Assembly: GCA_011050675.1 (NCBI GenBank)
Contig: DRFI01000020.1
Coordinates: forward strand, 1-64,000
Length of the DNA: 64,000 nt
Direction of reading: 5' to 3'
Origin: Maribacter sp.
GTDB lineage: Bacteria; Bacteroidota; Bacteroidia; Flavobacteriales; Flavobacteriaceae
Part shown: positions 35,969-47,300 of the stretch, piece after piece
Layout: each line of letters opens with the position of its first letter
How positions within the stretch are numbered: position 1 is the stretch's first letter
Program-made: the position numbers and the translations under genes
The notes under the pieces: generated by a model
Told to the model about the DNA's origin: nothing
The model's input: the letters and a program-made list of their open reading frames with translations, nothing else
Databases searched by the model: none

Positions 35969-37474
35969 TTAACGAACCCATAGCACTCTGTTTCCTTTAA
36001 CGTTCAATTGTAATTTCTCATTTTTGGCTTGGATCTTAATCAAATAAGCTTTTTTATCTAAGTTATTTGGAATTTCGATGCGCCATAAGTGTTTACTTAC
36101 TACTTTAGGTTTTGGGTTTTTCGACAACTTTTGCCCTTCATATCTTCCTAATTCCTGAAGGGTGTAAAAACGAACTAGTTCTGGAGATACCCCTTTATAC
36201 TTTTGCATAGGTAGCCATTCGTTTTCCTTAAAACTTATCATCACCTCTGTGTCATTATCGGCAGCAAAAACATTAGCGTATACGTAAGAATGATTAAGCA
36301 CATTCAAAGCTGTGTCCCACTCATTTGTTTCGGGCACCCATATATTCATTTGTTTGTTATCATTGGCACCAGACACCTTGTAACTAAGATTGTGTTCATT
36401 TCCATTCACCTGCATATTCCAATACCCTTTGGGTGTGCCGTCGTCCATCATAGCAAAAGGAATTCCTCTAATATCATGTGGTCCTTGCCACCAGGATCCA
36501 CATACCGCACCACTAATTAATTCGTGAATTGGCGGAAGATCTTTCCTCTCGTGATACATATGATACTGGGTATGAGTGTGTCCAGATGCTATAAATACAT
36601 CTTGAAAAGATTTTAAACTGTGGACTAATTCATCACTATTTACAACCTCTTCTAAAGGGATATGCATAAAGATTTTTATAGCTTTATGTGCCTTATTCTT
36701 ATGTTGTATTACATTTTTAATGAATGTCAGTTGGTTTTCATCTATCCTACCTTCATAACCCCTATTCTCTTTTGGGTAAATATTATTCAACACAAGAAAA
36801 AGTTCATTTCCATACTCAAATGCATAGTAAGAAGGTCCGAAGATTTTCTCATAACTTTCATCACGACGTTCCAAAGTTTCTTCCTTAAAATCTAAATCGT
36901 GATTCCCAATCACATAAAAAATAGGCGACCCAACTAAACCAAGAGTTTCGGACAAGGGTTCAAAAATTTCAAGATTATCAAAAGAAAGATCTCCTAGAGG
37001 AACAATAAAATCGGGTTTAGTGTCGACCAATTCTTCGGTTACCAATTTACCAACATGATAAATATCGTCCATTACATCTACTTGTACATCACCAAGCAAT
37101 GCCACATTAAAATCATCATTTTCAACATTTTCGTATAAAGGAAAATTATGCTTTTGACGTCTTTTACCTGAAAATGCTTGCACATAAAATTGCACCTTGT
37201 TTGTAGAATCCAATTTAGAAATATACCCCGTTGGTTTTACAATAAAAACAAGATTGTCCTTAATCGTAGAAATTTTATATTCTCCTTTTTCATTTGTGGA
37301 GACTACATCTCTTCCATTACTCACTAAAACATTTGGTAGTTTTCTTTCTTCGCCATCAAACAGACCATTATTATTGCCATCAACAAAAACAACACCCTCA
37401 AAACTATGTTGTGCATTGGCTTTCGAAATAAACAACAATACAAATAGCAATACAAAATATTTCATATTATTCAT
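35969..37474 (-). CDS. Calcineurin-like phosphoesterase with N- and C-terminal MetallophosN/C-type domains
   Basis: About 501 residues with signal peptide ending ISKANAQ. An N-terminal beta domain (EGVVFVDGNNNGLFDGEERKL, with Ca-binding-like spacing) precedes the catalytic domain: LLGDVQVD, PLGDLSFDN, GNHD near 205, MHIPLEE and SGHTHTQ near 310. The C-terminal 150 residues match the beta-rich tail of the family. The starts at 37474 or 37465 are better than 37516 because they place the leader at the N-terminus. It would hydrolyse phosphomono- or diesters in the periplasm. It lies downstream of the GDPD-alkaline phosphatase fusion in the same direction. Confidence 0.9.
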   Translation of the reverse strand: MNNMKYFVLLFVLLFISKANAQHSFEGVVFVDGNNNGLFDGEERKLPNVLVSNGRDVVSTNEKGEYKISTIKDNLVFIVKPTGYISKLDSTNKVQFYVQAFSGKRRQKHNFPLYENVENDDFNVALLGDVQVDVMDDIYHVGKLVTEELVDTKPDFIVPLGDLSFDNLEIFEPLSETLGLVGSPIFYVIGNHDLDFKEETLERRDESYEKIFGPSYYAFEYGNELFLVLNNIYPKENRGYEGRIDENQLTFIKNVIQHKNKAHKAIKIFMHIPLEEVVNSDELVHSLKSFQDVFIASGHTHTQYHMYHERKDLPPIHELISGAVCGSWWQGPHDIRGIPFAMMDDGTPKGYWNMQVNGNEHNLSYKVSGANDNKQMNIWVPETNEWDTALNVLNHSYVYANVFAADNDTEVMISFKENEWLPMQKYKGVSPELVRFYTLQELGRYEGQKLSKNPKPKVVSKHLWRIEIPNNLDKKAYLIKIQAKNEKLQLNVKGNRVLWVR

Positions 37475-37645
37475 TTTCAGAATCGAGCAACTTTGATATT
37501 TTCTAAATTTCCACAAGTCGTCAATATAAAGACTTCCATTTTTAAGAGTAGACGACGCTAATTACATTTATCATCCTGTCTAAAAAAAACACACTGTCTT
37601 TGCCGTGGGCAACCATGACCTTATTGTAGGTTATATAACTTACTA

Positions 37646-39448
37646 TTACTCCTTCAAATCAAGTACTTTCAATATTTTACCAAACAAATCACTATTCTTA
37701 TACACACCTTGAAATTCTTGTGAATGAGGACCATAGGCAAATATAGGGACCATAGTCGCGGTATGATCATGGGTAGTAAAGTCGCCTTCTATTATTCCTT
37801 TTTCTAAATTCCCCTGTGGAATACTGAAACCTGATGTTTCATGATCTGCGGTAACAATAACCAATGTGTTTCCCATTTTATCAGCATATTTAACTGCCTC
37901 CGTTATTGCTCTATCGAAATCTATTCCTTCTGAAACTATTCCCGAAACATTATTGGTATGTCCGTAGTTATCAATTTGAGCACCCTCGACCATTAAGAAA
38001 AATGGCTTGTTCTTAGAACTCAAGAACTGTATACCATTTTTAGTAGCTTCAGCCAATACGCTACCTCTACCGTTTAAAACACTAGGCACTTCCTTTTCAG
38101 ATATAAAAAAACCTACTTTATCACTTTTACTAGAACCTATAGCATCCACCTTATCCAACATATCATAACCAACAACCGTTTCTTCTCCTTGAAAATCTTC
38201 TGATCCGCCGCCAACAAACAAAGAAAGCTTGCTTTTCGATAGATCTCCTGCTATTTCTCTTACATCAGATCTATCTTTTTGATGAGCATAAAACGAACCT
38301 GGGGTTGCTCCTGTCATTCTATCTGAAGTAATGCATCCGGAAACATAATTGTACTCTGATAGCAACTCTGAATAGTTTACTAATGGTTGTTGTAATGTAT
38401 CTACACCTATAGCACGATTATATGTTCGTTCCCCTGTAGCAAGTGCTGTGCCAGCAGCTGCCGAATCTGTCGTAAAATCATCAGCTGACTGGGTGGTTAT
38501 AAAACCAATACTTTGCATTTGCGTCAAAGTCAAATCTCCACCGTTAGCAAGAAGTGATGAGGAAATCTGGGACAAACCATTACCGTCGCCTATGAGTAAA
38601 ATAACATTCTTAATAGGCATATTCTTTTTATCACTAGAAAAAGTTGGTGTATATACCTCAGAGAAGATTTCGTTAGTATACATACGGTTTTCTAAATCTT
38701 TAAGATAAGCAGCCGATGCATACGTTTTATCTGTATTAATGAAATCCATATTTAATTCCTTAAATACTTTCCAAGCAGTTTTACTATCTGGGGCTCCCCA
38801 AAACCTAAAAGGTTTCCCTAAAGAATGCACACTGTCGATTACCGTTTTTACTTTTTTATAATCACTGGCGGTTAACCTTCCCTTTCCATTCCATTCTGAA
38901 AAATCATTGAAATTCAAGCTCACCAATGCTATTTTTTCCCAAGTCTTTTCATTATCCGAAATTTCTAAGGTCTGATGATCGAATGTTATATAATCGGCAT
39001 AGTTGGCATAATCTTTTTCATCTGGTCTATTTCCTGAAATTACTATTGAAATCTTTTCATTGTGAATGACATCTGGATATTTTTCTAAAATAGAAATAAG
39101 TTTATCCAATGTTTTATAAGGCTCCGATTTAATGTCAATAAGCAATTGTATTTCTTGTTGATTCCCTAATTCAAGTTCAATTATTTTCTGAATAGGTTGA
39201 AGATATAAAGCCTGAAAAGTGCGTTCTATTATAATATCTGACTCACTATGTGTGGCATACAAAGTTTTGTTTTTGTAAAAAACATCAACTTCAATCGATT
39301 CCAATTCATTGGCATATGCGCTCCAGAAAGGTACAGTTTGTAGATAATCATTATGTGAATGTATTTTATAATGGTTCCCTTGCTGAGCGTGCACAAATTG
39401 TGTAGCTATTAATAAAGGGCATATAATAAAGAAAAAACTTCTAATCAT
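37646..39448 (-). CDS. GDPD/PI-PLC-like domain fused to alkaline phosphatase
   Basis: 600 residues with signal peptide ending QFVHAQ. Residues about 25-245 resemble a glycerophosphodiesterase/PI-PLC barrel: HSHNDY with HxH near 30, SIEVDVFY with acidic metal residues, and LLIDIKSEP. From about 278 to the end is an alkaline phosphatase: NVILLIGDGNGLSQ for the first metal site, TTDSAAAGTALATG with the nucleophilic Ser near 328, VEGAQIDNYGH near 485 and VTADHETSGF near 530. One polypeptide could open a phosphodiester and then remove the phosphate. It follows SusD by 91 bp. Confidence 0.9.
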   Translation of the reverse strand: MIRSFFFIICPLLIATQFVHAQQGNHYKIHSHNDYLQTVPFWSAYANELESIEVDVFYKNKTLYATHSESDIIIERTFQALYLQPIQKIIELELGNQQEIQLLIDIKSEPYKTLDKLISILEKYPDVIHNEKISIVISGNRPDEKDYANYADYITFDHQTLEISDNEKTWEKIALVSLNFNDFSEWNGKGRLTASDYKKVKTVIDSVHSLGKPFRFWGAPDSKTAWKVFKELNMDFINTDKTYASAAYLKDLENRMYTNEIFSEVYTPTFSSDKKNMPIKNVILLIGDGNGLSQISSSLLANGGDLTLTQMQSIGFITTQSADDFTTDSAAAGTALATGERTYNRAIGVDTLQQPLVNYSELLSEYNYVSGCITSDRMTGATPGSFYAHQKDRSDVREIAGDLSKSKLSLFVGGGSEDFQGEETVVGYDMLDKVDAIGSSKSDKVGFFISEKEVPSVLNGRGSVLAEATKNGIQFLSSKNKPFFLMVEGAQIDNYGHTNNVSGIVSEGIDFDRAITEAVKYADKMGNTLVIVTADHETSGFSIPQGNLEKGIIEGDFTTHDHTATMVPIFAYGPHSQEFQGVYKNSDLFGKILKVLDLKE

Positions 39449-39539
39449 TTTCGGATATTAAAAAAAAGGTGCTAAACCATTACGGTGTCACACCTTTTCT
39501 GTGAATGAAAACTAACTCAAACTAATAATTTAAATACTA

Positions 39540-41129
39540 CTACCATCCTGTGTTTTGCAGAATTCCAGAAGATTCTATAGATTCATTTGGAATAGGCCAA
39601 ACATGCATTGTAGCAGGGTTGAATTGTGGCCTCGCAGGCCATATTTCTTCAACGGTAAAGGGGGAATCTGGATCAGCCTTATCAGCGTGTATTCTTCCAT
39701 AAATAGGTTCTGAGTAAATAGCATCGGCATCTCCCCATCGTACAAGGTCAAAATGCCTATTGGCAAATTCACCGGCTAGTTCAACTCTTCTCTCTTGTTT
39801 TAAATCATCCATGGTCGCCCCAGTTATGGGTAACAAACCTGCCCTATTACGAACAGCGTTTAAAGGAGCATCTCCATTTTGACCTTGCATAATCAAAGCT
39901 TCTGATTTTATCAAAAGTATTTCGGCATATCTAAGAATAGGAACATTATATAATGTCGTTGGATTATCACCATTCGCATTTACGGTTACACCTATAGGAT
40001 TCTCACTTTGATATTCATACATATACTTGTTCCACTGAAATCCTGATTGGGAATTTTCTGAAGCATATCTTCTAGTTTCACCAAAAAACTCAAACTCGTC
40101 CCCAAACTTTAACATGGTTACCTCACGTCTAACATCTCCATCTTCAAAAGCTTCATAAAGACCTAATGAAGGATGGTAATAACCCCAACCATTATATAGC
40201 CCCCATCCTTTGTTCTCTAATACAACACCAGGTAATTTGCTACCGTCCTCAATACCCGAATCAACAGACCAAATATATTCGCTTGTCCAGTTATTTAAGT
40301 GACTGTGTAATTCTCTAAAATCAAGTTCAGGATTATCTGTATCAATCAATGCTCTACCAGAACCAGAGTTGGTTACGGCATCTGCAGCTGTAACTGCATC
40401 TGCATATTTGGAAGCATCGTATTGTGCCCAATAAATATATGTTTTAGCAATATATGCCAATGCGGCATCTTTATGTGCTCTACCATAATCCTCACCATTT
40501 AATTCTGTAATCAATGGTAAAAGTTCAGCTGCACTATTAAGATCTTCAATTATTTGTGCATAGTTTTCAACTACGCTTGTTGGTCTAGAATAACTACCAG
40601 CTTCATCATTATAATTTTCTTCAGTTAAGATTGGCACTCCTCCATTGGTTCCATTATCACCATAGTGATATGCTAAATAGTGGTAGTGAAAAGCTCTCAT
40701 GAAATACGCTTCACCCAAAAGTCTGTCTTTTAAAGATTCTGAAATATCCATTCCAGGTACATTCACCAAAACATCATTCGCTCTTCGAATAACCTTATAG
40801 CACTGCGCATACATCCATTTTAAAGAACTTTCATCACCAGTTAAATTAAAATTCTTTGCATTATCCGCATCTGCCTTAATTCGTCCAGTAACCATATCAT
40901 CTGAAGCATTTACGTACCAGTAAAAACCTCTAGAAAACATATCTTCATCTTTCATATAGTAATACATACTATTCGTTGACTCTATGGCATCTTGCTCTGT
41001 CTTCCAGAAGTTTTCGTAAGAACTACTACCTAGTGGTTCTAAATTTGTAAAATCATCTGAACAAGAAACTGGCCCTAAAAAGATCACAACCATGGTGACC
41101 ATAATTATTTTTGCAATTTTATTTTTCAT
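39540..41129 (-). CDS. SusD/RagB-family lipoprotein of the phosphatase locus
   Basis: 529 residues with lipobox GPVSC and a TNLEPLGSSSYENFWKTEQDA start typical of the family. Helical TPR-like parts are clear: GEAYFMRAFHYHYLAYHYG near 137 and AEILLIKSEALIMQ near 410. The C-terminus MHVWPIPNESIESSGILQNTGW has the usual WPIP and final N-x-G-aromatic pattern. It is only 20 bp after its SusC partner. Ligand unknown; the two phosphatases downstream suggest a phosphorylated compound. Confidence 0.94.
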   Translation of the reverse strand: MKNKIAKIIMVTMVVIFLGPVSCSDDFTNLEPLGSSSYENFWKTEQDAIESTNSMYYYMKDEDMFSRGFYWYVNASDDMVTGRIKADADNAKNFNLTGDESSLKWMYAQCYKVIRRANDVLVNVPGMDISESLKDRLLGEAYFMRAFHYHYLAYHYGDNGTNGGVPILTEENYNDEAGSYSRPTSVVENYAQIIEDLNSAAELLPLITELNGEDYGRAHKDAALAYIAKTYIYWAQYDASKYADAVTAADAVTNSGSGRALIDTDNPELDFRELHSHLNNWTSEYIWSVDSGIEDGSKLPGVVLENKGWGLYNGWGYYHPSLGLYEAFEDGDVRREVTMLKFGDEFEFFGETRRYASENSQSGFQWNKYMYEYQSENPIGVTVNANGDNPTTLYNVPILRYAEILLIKSEALIMQGQNGDAPLNAVRNRAGLLPITGATMDDLKQERRVELAGEFANRHFDLVRWGDADAIYSEPIYGRIHADKADPDSPFTVEEIWPARPQFNPATMHVWPIPNESIESSGILQNTGW

Positions 41130-41149
41130 TATAAATATTTTAGAATTGA

Positions 41150-44100
41150 TTATAGTTTTAATGATAGTCCTGCAGATATCGTTCTTGATAAAGGATATTG
41201 GGCAACATCTAGACCTATTCCACCTACTTCTGGATCAATACCCGTATAATCTGTAATTGTAAATAAATTCTCTGCGGATACGTAAACACGTAAAGAAGAT
41301 CCATTTAACAAACTATCCATTACATAATTCGGAAAAGAATAACCAAAGGTTACATTCTTAAATCTCAAATAAGAAGCGTCTTCCAAGTACCAAGTTGACT
41401 GTGTACCAAAGTTGTTATTGTTATCTGTCGTTGATATTCTTGGAATACCTGTATTTGTGTTTGAAGCTGTCCAAGCATCTAATACTCTACTATCTAAATT
41501 GTAGCCCTGTAAAGATGCATTGTAAGCCGCATATTTATAACCATTAAATGCTTCAACACCAGCTACACCTTGTAGAATTAGACTCGCATCAAACCCTTTG
41601 TAATTAGCACTGAAATTAAAGCTATATGTAAGGTCTGGTTGGTAGCTTCCGTGATATACCCTATCGTCATTATCAATATCTCCATCATTATCCGTATCCT
41701 GAAATTTAAGATCACCAGGAACTGCATTCGGCTGTATAAGTACACCATCATTAGCGTAATTATTTATTTCTGCCTGCGATTGAAAAACACTTACATAAGG
41801 CACTAAGTAATGCGAACGCAAAGCTTCACCCACTGTAGAACGATAAGGTCTTAAAGCATCTCTTACTTGGTAGTCATCGTGTGATACAAAGTCAATACCA
41901 CTATTGTTATAACCATCTAGGTTTTCAAGTGTATTTTCTAACATTGCGGCATTAGCCCTAACAGTATAATTGAATTCACCAATTTTGTCGCTGTAAGCTA
42001 AAGAAAGTTCAACACCTACATTCTTAACTTCTCCACCATTAACAAATGGTGCATCTGTACCTTGGTGCTTATCTTCTAAACCTTCTAAAATCATATCGAA
42101 AGTCGTTTTTTGAAAATAATCGAAGGTTACAGATAGCCTATTGTCAAATGCCATAGCATCAACACCTATATCAATAGATTCAGATGTTTCCCAAATTAAG
42201 TCAGGATTAGATTGTTGTCTTGCATACACACCTTTATCATTACTTAATCCATCTTCACCAATAATTAAAGTCTGTGACCCTAATGGTACATCAAAAGAAT
42301 AATAACCAACAGAATTTATATTACCAATCTGACCCCAAGAAGCTCTAAATTTTAAATCATTGATTTTATCAACCTTGAAGAAGTTTTCATCTGAAATTCT
42401 CCAACCCACTGAAACTGCCGGAAAAATATCTGATTGATTGTCTAACGCTAATCGAGAAGTTTCATCTCTACGAACACTAGCAGTGGCAAAATATTTATTA
42501 TCATAGTTATACGTAACCCTTCCGATTGCAGAAGTTAAAGCATCCTCGTAAACATCGGTAACAGGTTCTTTCTGATCAGCTGCATTTGATAAATACTGAT
42601 TAAAAGGTTCTTCACTACTGAAAATTTCTGCCCTTTGGGTCAATGATTCATAATTGGTAAACTGACTTGAGTAAATAGCCGTAACATCTAAATTATGATT
42701 TCCAAAAGACTTGGCATATGTTAATTGATTATCCCAAACTCTTCTATTAGTTGTGCTATTACTCTGGGTCAATGAATTAGTTAAATTGGTTCTTCCTAAT
42801 TCTGGAACACGAGGTACAAATGATTTATATTCATTGTGACTTGTACTATGCGCGAAACTTGTTCTAAATTTTAGCCCTTCAATAATTTCATAATCCAAAT
42901 AAACTTGAGCATTAATAAAATTAGTAGGACTGGTAGTCGTAGGACGTAATAAAAGTGCAACAGGGTTGTAAACATCACCATATGCACCTGCAAATTGCGA
43001 AAGATCAAAAGGTACAACTCCATGAAATAAGCCGTTTTCATCGCGAACTGGTGCCGCAGATGGAAAGTAAAGCGCATTCATAATAGTACCAGAATAACCA
43101 CTACTTGTATTTGTACCTACTGCTTCTGTAATCGAGTAGTATACATTTTCGCCAATAGTAACTTTATCCGAAAGACTTAAGTCTGATTTAAGACGAAAAG
43201 AATAACGATCAGATTTTGTTCCTACAAGTACACCTTCTTTGCTGTTATACCCAAAAGATGTCATGTAATTAACATTATCCGTAGCTCCGCTAATATTAAT
43301 ATTTGTATTAACTAAAGCAGCAGATCTAAATATTTCATCCATCCAATTGGTTCTTGTTGTTTGACCCCAAGGATTTTGTGCGGCATCATGTGCTGCTTGT
43401 GGAGACGTACCACCATTGGCAGCTGCAAGATTATAAACACTTGCTTGTTGTTCTGCATTCAAAGGTGTAGGTAAGCCTTCTGCGCTTTGAATACCACCAT
43501 AAAGGTCTAAGCTAATTCTAGGTTTTCCTTTTTTACCTTTCTTGGTTTGAATTACAATTACACCAGAAGCTGCTTGAGCACCATATATTGCTGCAGCTGC
43601 AGCATCTTTCAACACAGATACCGAAGCAATATCTTGTGGGTTAATAGCTGGTCCGTAATAAGGAACCCCATCAACTACAGTTAGCGGAGATTCATTCGAT
43701 ATTGAACCGTACCCTCTTATTACTATTTGACCACTACTAGTTGGGTCTCCTCCTTGTTGCATTACTGTAACCCCAGCAACATTTCCTTGCAAGAAATCTG
43801 TAAATGAAGAAACTGGTCGACTGGCAATCGTTTCTATTCCATCTACCTGCGAAATAGAAGATGTAATATCTCCTTTTCTTGCTGTACCATACCCAATCAA
43901 AACAACCTCATCGAGACTGTTAGCTTGCTCATCTAACTCAATTTGCAAGGTTTGATTTCCCGAGTAAGAAACTTCAACCGAGCCAAACCCAATTGAAGAC
44001 ACGACTAAGGTTCCTTCAGATTCATTAAGTTCAATACTAAAAACACCATCAAAATCAGTGGCAACTCCATTCGCTGTTTCTCCATTAGGAATAATAGATG

Positions 44101-44218
44101 CTGCCGGAAGAGGCATACCATCTACCTTAGAAACAACCGTGCCCTGTACAATGGTTTGCGCAAATACACTTGATAGTGCGCAAACACATAAAACTAAGAA
44201 TACGTAATACTTTTTCAT
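41150..44218 (-). CDS. SusC-family TonB-dependent transporter, no STN domain
   Basis: 1022 residues. The signal peptide ends SSVFAQ, followed directly by the carboxypeptidase-D-like domain (VQGTVVSKVDGMPLPAASI), the plug with VVLIGYGTARKGDI near 105 and AAIYGAQAASGVIVIQT near 208, and the barrel. The lack of an STN domain fits control by the HTCS-like protein upstream rather than by sigma/FecR. The start lies 27 bp after a TATTTTTG box. Confidence 0.94.
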   Translation of the reverse strand: MKKYYVFLVLCVCALSSVFAQTIVQGTVVSKVDGMPLPAASIIPNGETANGVATDFDGVFSIELNESEGTLVVSSIGFGSVEVSYSGNQTLQIELDEQANSLDEVVLIGYGTARKGDITSSISQVDGIETIASRPVSSFTDFLQGNVAGVTVMQQGGDPTSSGQIVIRGYGSISNESPLTVVDGVPYYGPAINPQDIASVSVLKDAAAAAIYGAQAASGVIVIQTKKGKKGKPRISLDLYGGIQSAEGLPTPLNAEQQASVYNLAAANGGTSPQAAHDAAQNPWGQTTRTNWMDEIFRSAALVNTNINISGATDNVNYMTSFGYNSKEGVLVGTKSDRYSFRLKSDLSLSDKVTIGENVYYSITEAVGTNTSSGYSGTIMNALYFPSAAPVRDENGLFHGVVPFDLSQFAGAYGDVYNPVALLLRPTTTSPTNFINAQVYLDYEIIEGLKFRTSFAHSTSHNEYKSFVPRVPELGRTNLTNSLTQSNSTTNRRVWDNQLTYAKSFGNHNLDVTAIYSSQFTNYESLTQRAEIFSSEEPFNQYLSNAADQKEPVTDVYEDALTSAIGRVTYNYDNKYFATASVRRDETSRLALDNQSDIFPAVSVGWRISDENFFKVDKINDLKFRASWGQIGNINSVGYYSFDVPLGSQTLIIGEDGLSNDKGVYARQQSNPDLIWETSESIDIGVDAMAFDNRLSVTFDYFQKTTFDMILEGLEDKHQGTDAPFVNGGEVKNVGVELSLAYSDKIGEFNYTVRANAAMLENTLENLDGYNNSGIDFVSHDDYQVRDALRPYRSTVGEALRSHYLVPYVSVFQSQAEINNYANDGVLIQPNAVPGDLKFQDTDNDGDIDNDDRVYHGSYQPDLTYSFNFSANYKGFDASLILQGVAGVEAFNGYKYAAYNASLQGYNLDSRVLDAWTASNTNTGIPRISTTDNNNNFGTQSTWYLEDASYLRFKNVTFGYSFPNYVMDSLLNGSSLRVYVSAENLFTITDYTGIDPEVGGIGLDVAQYPLSRTISAGLSLKL

Positions 44219-44244
44219 TTAAAATTTTGGTTATTGGTTGAGTC

Positions 44245-44252
44245 CAAAAATA
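44245..44252 (-). promoter_or_regulatory. Candidate -7 box for the SusC/SusD/phosphatase operon
   Basis: On the - strand TATTTTTG fits the Bacteroidota TAnnTTTG -7 element and lies 27 bp upstream of the SusC start. A CTG stands 19 bp upstream in place of TTG, and an exact TTTGA stands further out at 26 bp. A weak -33 is what one expects for an activator-dependent promoter. Confidence 0.4.
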
Positions 44253-44391
44253 GTCAAGCAACTAAATTTTGCAGGGGTCAAATAAACCAAAAAGGTGCAT
44301 AAATCTTTCACTTAGGGTTCTGTTTTGAACAGAATTAGTGGATATACTTTTCAATCAACAATAAGCTGTTTCAAGTGAAACACCATTAATA

Positions 44392-47300
44392 TTAGGCATC
44401 TTCGAGCCTTTCTCTAAATTGCTTTGGACTGCAGCCAATATTCTTTTTAAATAGCCTACTAAAGTACTTTGGATCGTTAAATCCGCATTCTCGACTCACT
44501 TCAGTTATGTTTAGTGCTTTATTTTTTAATAAATATTGCGCTTTTTGTAATCTTAGATCAATAATTACATCTAAAGGAGACTGCCCTAACACCTCTTTGA
44601 ACATTCTATATCCTTTAATTTTAGAAACAAAAAGCATTTTTGCCAACTTATCAACGTTGAAGGAATGGTCCCCTATATTCTTATGAATAATACTTATTGC
44701 CTTTTTTATCGATTTCTCATTAGAAGATAGTAGTTTATCATCATTAGAAAAAGAACTATTATAAAGTAGTTGTTTCGATTTGTCGCTTAAAAATTCTCTC
44801 CGACTCGTAATCAGCTTTGAGAACTTTTTCTGTATAAAAACTTTACTTGCGGGTAATTGAATAATAGTATCTACACCTAACTCAATAGTTTGCTCACGTA
44901 AAAAATAATCGATTTCTTCAGATATATATATTAAAGGAAGTGTTGTTTGAGAACCATCATTTTTTATAGCATTGCACAACTGAATAAGACTTTCATTAAT
45001 TGGTGTATTATAAACCACTAGCCCATGTAAGTTTACTTGTTTAATAGCAGATAAAGCTTCGTCTATAGCATTCTCAAATAATAATGTATTGTTCGGATGT
45101 TCTAACAATTGCTTCGCCGGTACAAAATCATTCTTTTCGCAAAAAACAAGAATATTATTTTTATTTGAAGGCAACTTTTTATCAAGACCAATATGTTTCC
45201 ATGATACATGCTCTACCCCACCTCCCTTAGTGTCAATTAATTTTATAGGTAATTGTAATTCTAAAGACAATGCCTTTTCATGATCTATGTTCAATTGCCC
45301 GTTCATGGCTGTTACCAATGTATTTACCGCTCTAAAATATGGGCTATAATGTTCAATATTGAAAAAATTATCTTTAAAAATCTTACTATCAGAACTTATG
45401 TTCATAAAAAACATTCCTTCACTATTCTCTAAAACAACTTTTAAAGAACTATTTGTAAGTGCATACTTAATGATGACATTAAATAAGTATTTAAAAAGTA
45501 ATTTAAACCTAAGAACATCCATCTCAACCAATGCATCTGATAAGTCAAGTGTATAATCTAAATGCAATTTCGATTTTGATGATTGCACTTTCAGGTTTTC
45601 GATTAGAGGTTTTATAGTTGATTTTAAATTAATAATAGATTTATTGATGGCTCCAACTTCTTTAATATGCCCCAAGTAATCCCACTCCATTAATAAGTTT
45701 AACAATTCCCCAGAATGTGTTGAAATATCTTTCTTTAATAGGGACTGATTTTCCAATTGATCTGCACTTGTAATAATCTTAATTATTGGTTCTTTGAACT
45801 CAGATAAGACGAATGCCTTAAACTTATCAATTTCAAAATCTTCATTTTTAAGCTGCTGGTACAAGTTTAAAAGTTCTTCCTTTTGCCTACCTACCTCTTT
45901 ATTTTTTTTGTCAAGTTTCTGATTTGTTTCTTCTAAATTTTGCTTTTGATCATTAATTATCTTCGTTCTTCCAACAATTCTCTGCTCGAGTATTTTTCGA
46001 TTTTGAACTATACTTCTGTTTCTTAAGAAGTACAAATAACTTAGACCAACAAAGAGGGATACCAAAAACAAAGAAATAAACCACCCTGTTAAATAGAATG
46101 GCTTATTTATAATAATGTTAAACGTTTTAGCAAGCGCATCATTAGAATCAAGAGAATTCTTAATAGCTAAATTATAATGTCCATATGGCAAATTAGAATA
46201 ATAGACAGGGCTCTCATCAAATACATGCCAATTAGAATCGAAACCAGATAATTTATATAAGATTTTATTATCAGTATTCTTAGTATAGGATACAGAAGAT
46301 ACTTCGAACTTTAATCCATTATCAGAATAGTCTTTCGTGATTTCCCCTGTAAAATTTCTTTTATCATCGACAGAAACTATAAGTCTAGGAAGCTCCTTAA
46401 CGAAATCAATAGTCATCGGAGAGAAATAATTTAACCCATTTATACCACCAAAATATAGATATCCGTATAAATCTTGATAATAGCTGCCTTCTGAAAATTC
46501 AGCAGCTTGCCAACCTTCATCAGAGTTTAAGCTTGAAACTGAATAGTTGTTTCTATCTACAGCAGCTATTCCTTTTGTAGTACTTACCCAAACCTTATCA
46601 CTGTGTAGTGTTAGACTATACACCAAATGACTTGGGAGTCCATTATTTTCTGCGATGTTTTTTATAAGACCTTTTTCCTTATCAAATACACTTATCCCTT
46701 CTGAACTGGCAATCCAATAATATCCTGTTTTACCATCTTTAAAAGCACTATACGTATTATCGCTAAGTATACCATCTTTCTTATTAATACCTGAGATACT
46801 ACCTGTTATAGAATTTAAAATAATTACGCCGCCTTCTTCAATTGAAAGAATAGCTTCATCTTCATAAATAAATACTTTTCTAATATTTAAATCGTCTAAT
46901 TTACCTTGACCATTAAAAGTTGTAAACTCCCCCATTTCTAAATCAAATTTGGCGAGACCACCCCAGCAGGCTATCCAAAGTTGTTTTTCGTGGTCTTCAA
47001 ACATCGAATAATTTCTATTATTCGGAAAATTCTCAAAATCGGCTGCGTTAAAAAAGGTTTTTTTACCATTTTTAACTCGAACCACACCTGCATACGTACC
47101 CGCCCAAACCGAGCCGTCTGAAGAGGTAAACAGGCTTCGCAATCTATTCCAATCTTCATTTCCTGATAGAATGGAAAGATCATGTTTCAAATAACTTTTT
47201 GTTGCAGGATCATAATTAAAAAGACCTTGTGTGTAATAACCAATCCAAATGTTATTATTTAAATCCTTGGTAATAGCCCTAACCGTTTCATACGGTAAAT

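Noticed and set aside
35854-35973. Short rightward frame of 39 codons starting at the third GCATACG word.
   Set aside because: No similarity recognised, no start signal, and it runs into the end of the phosphoesterase gene; possible integrase remnant could not be supported.
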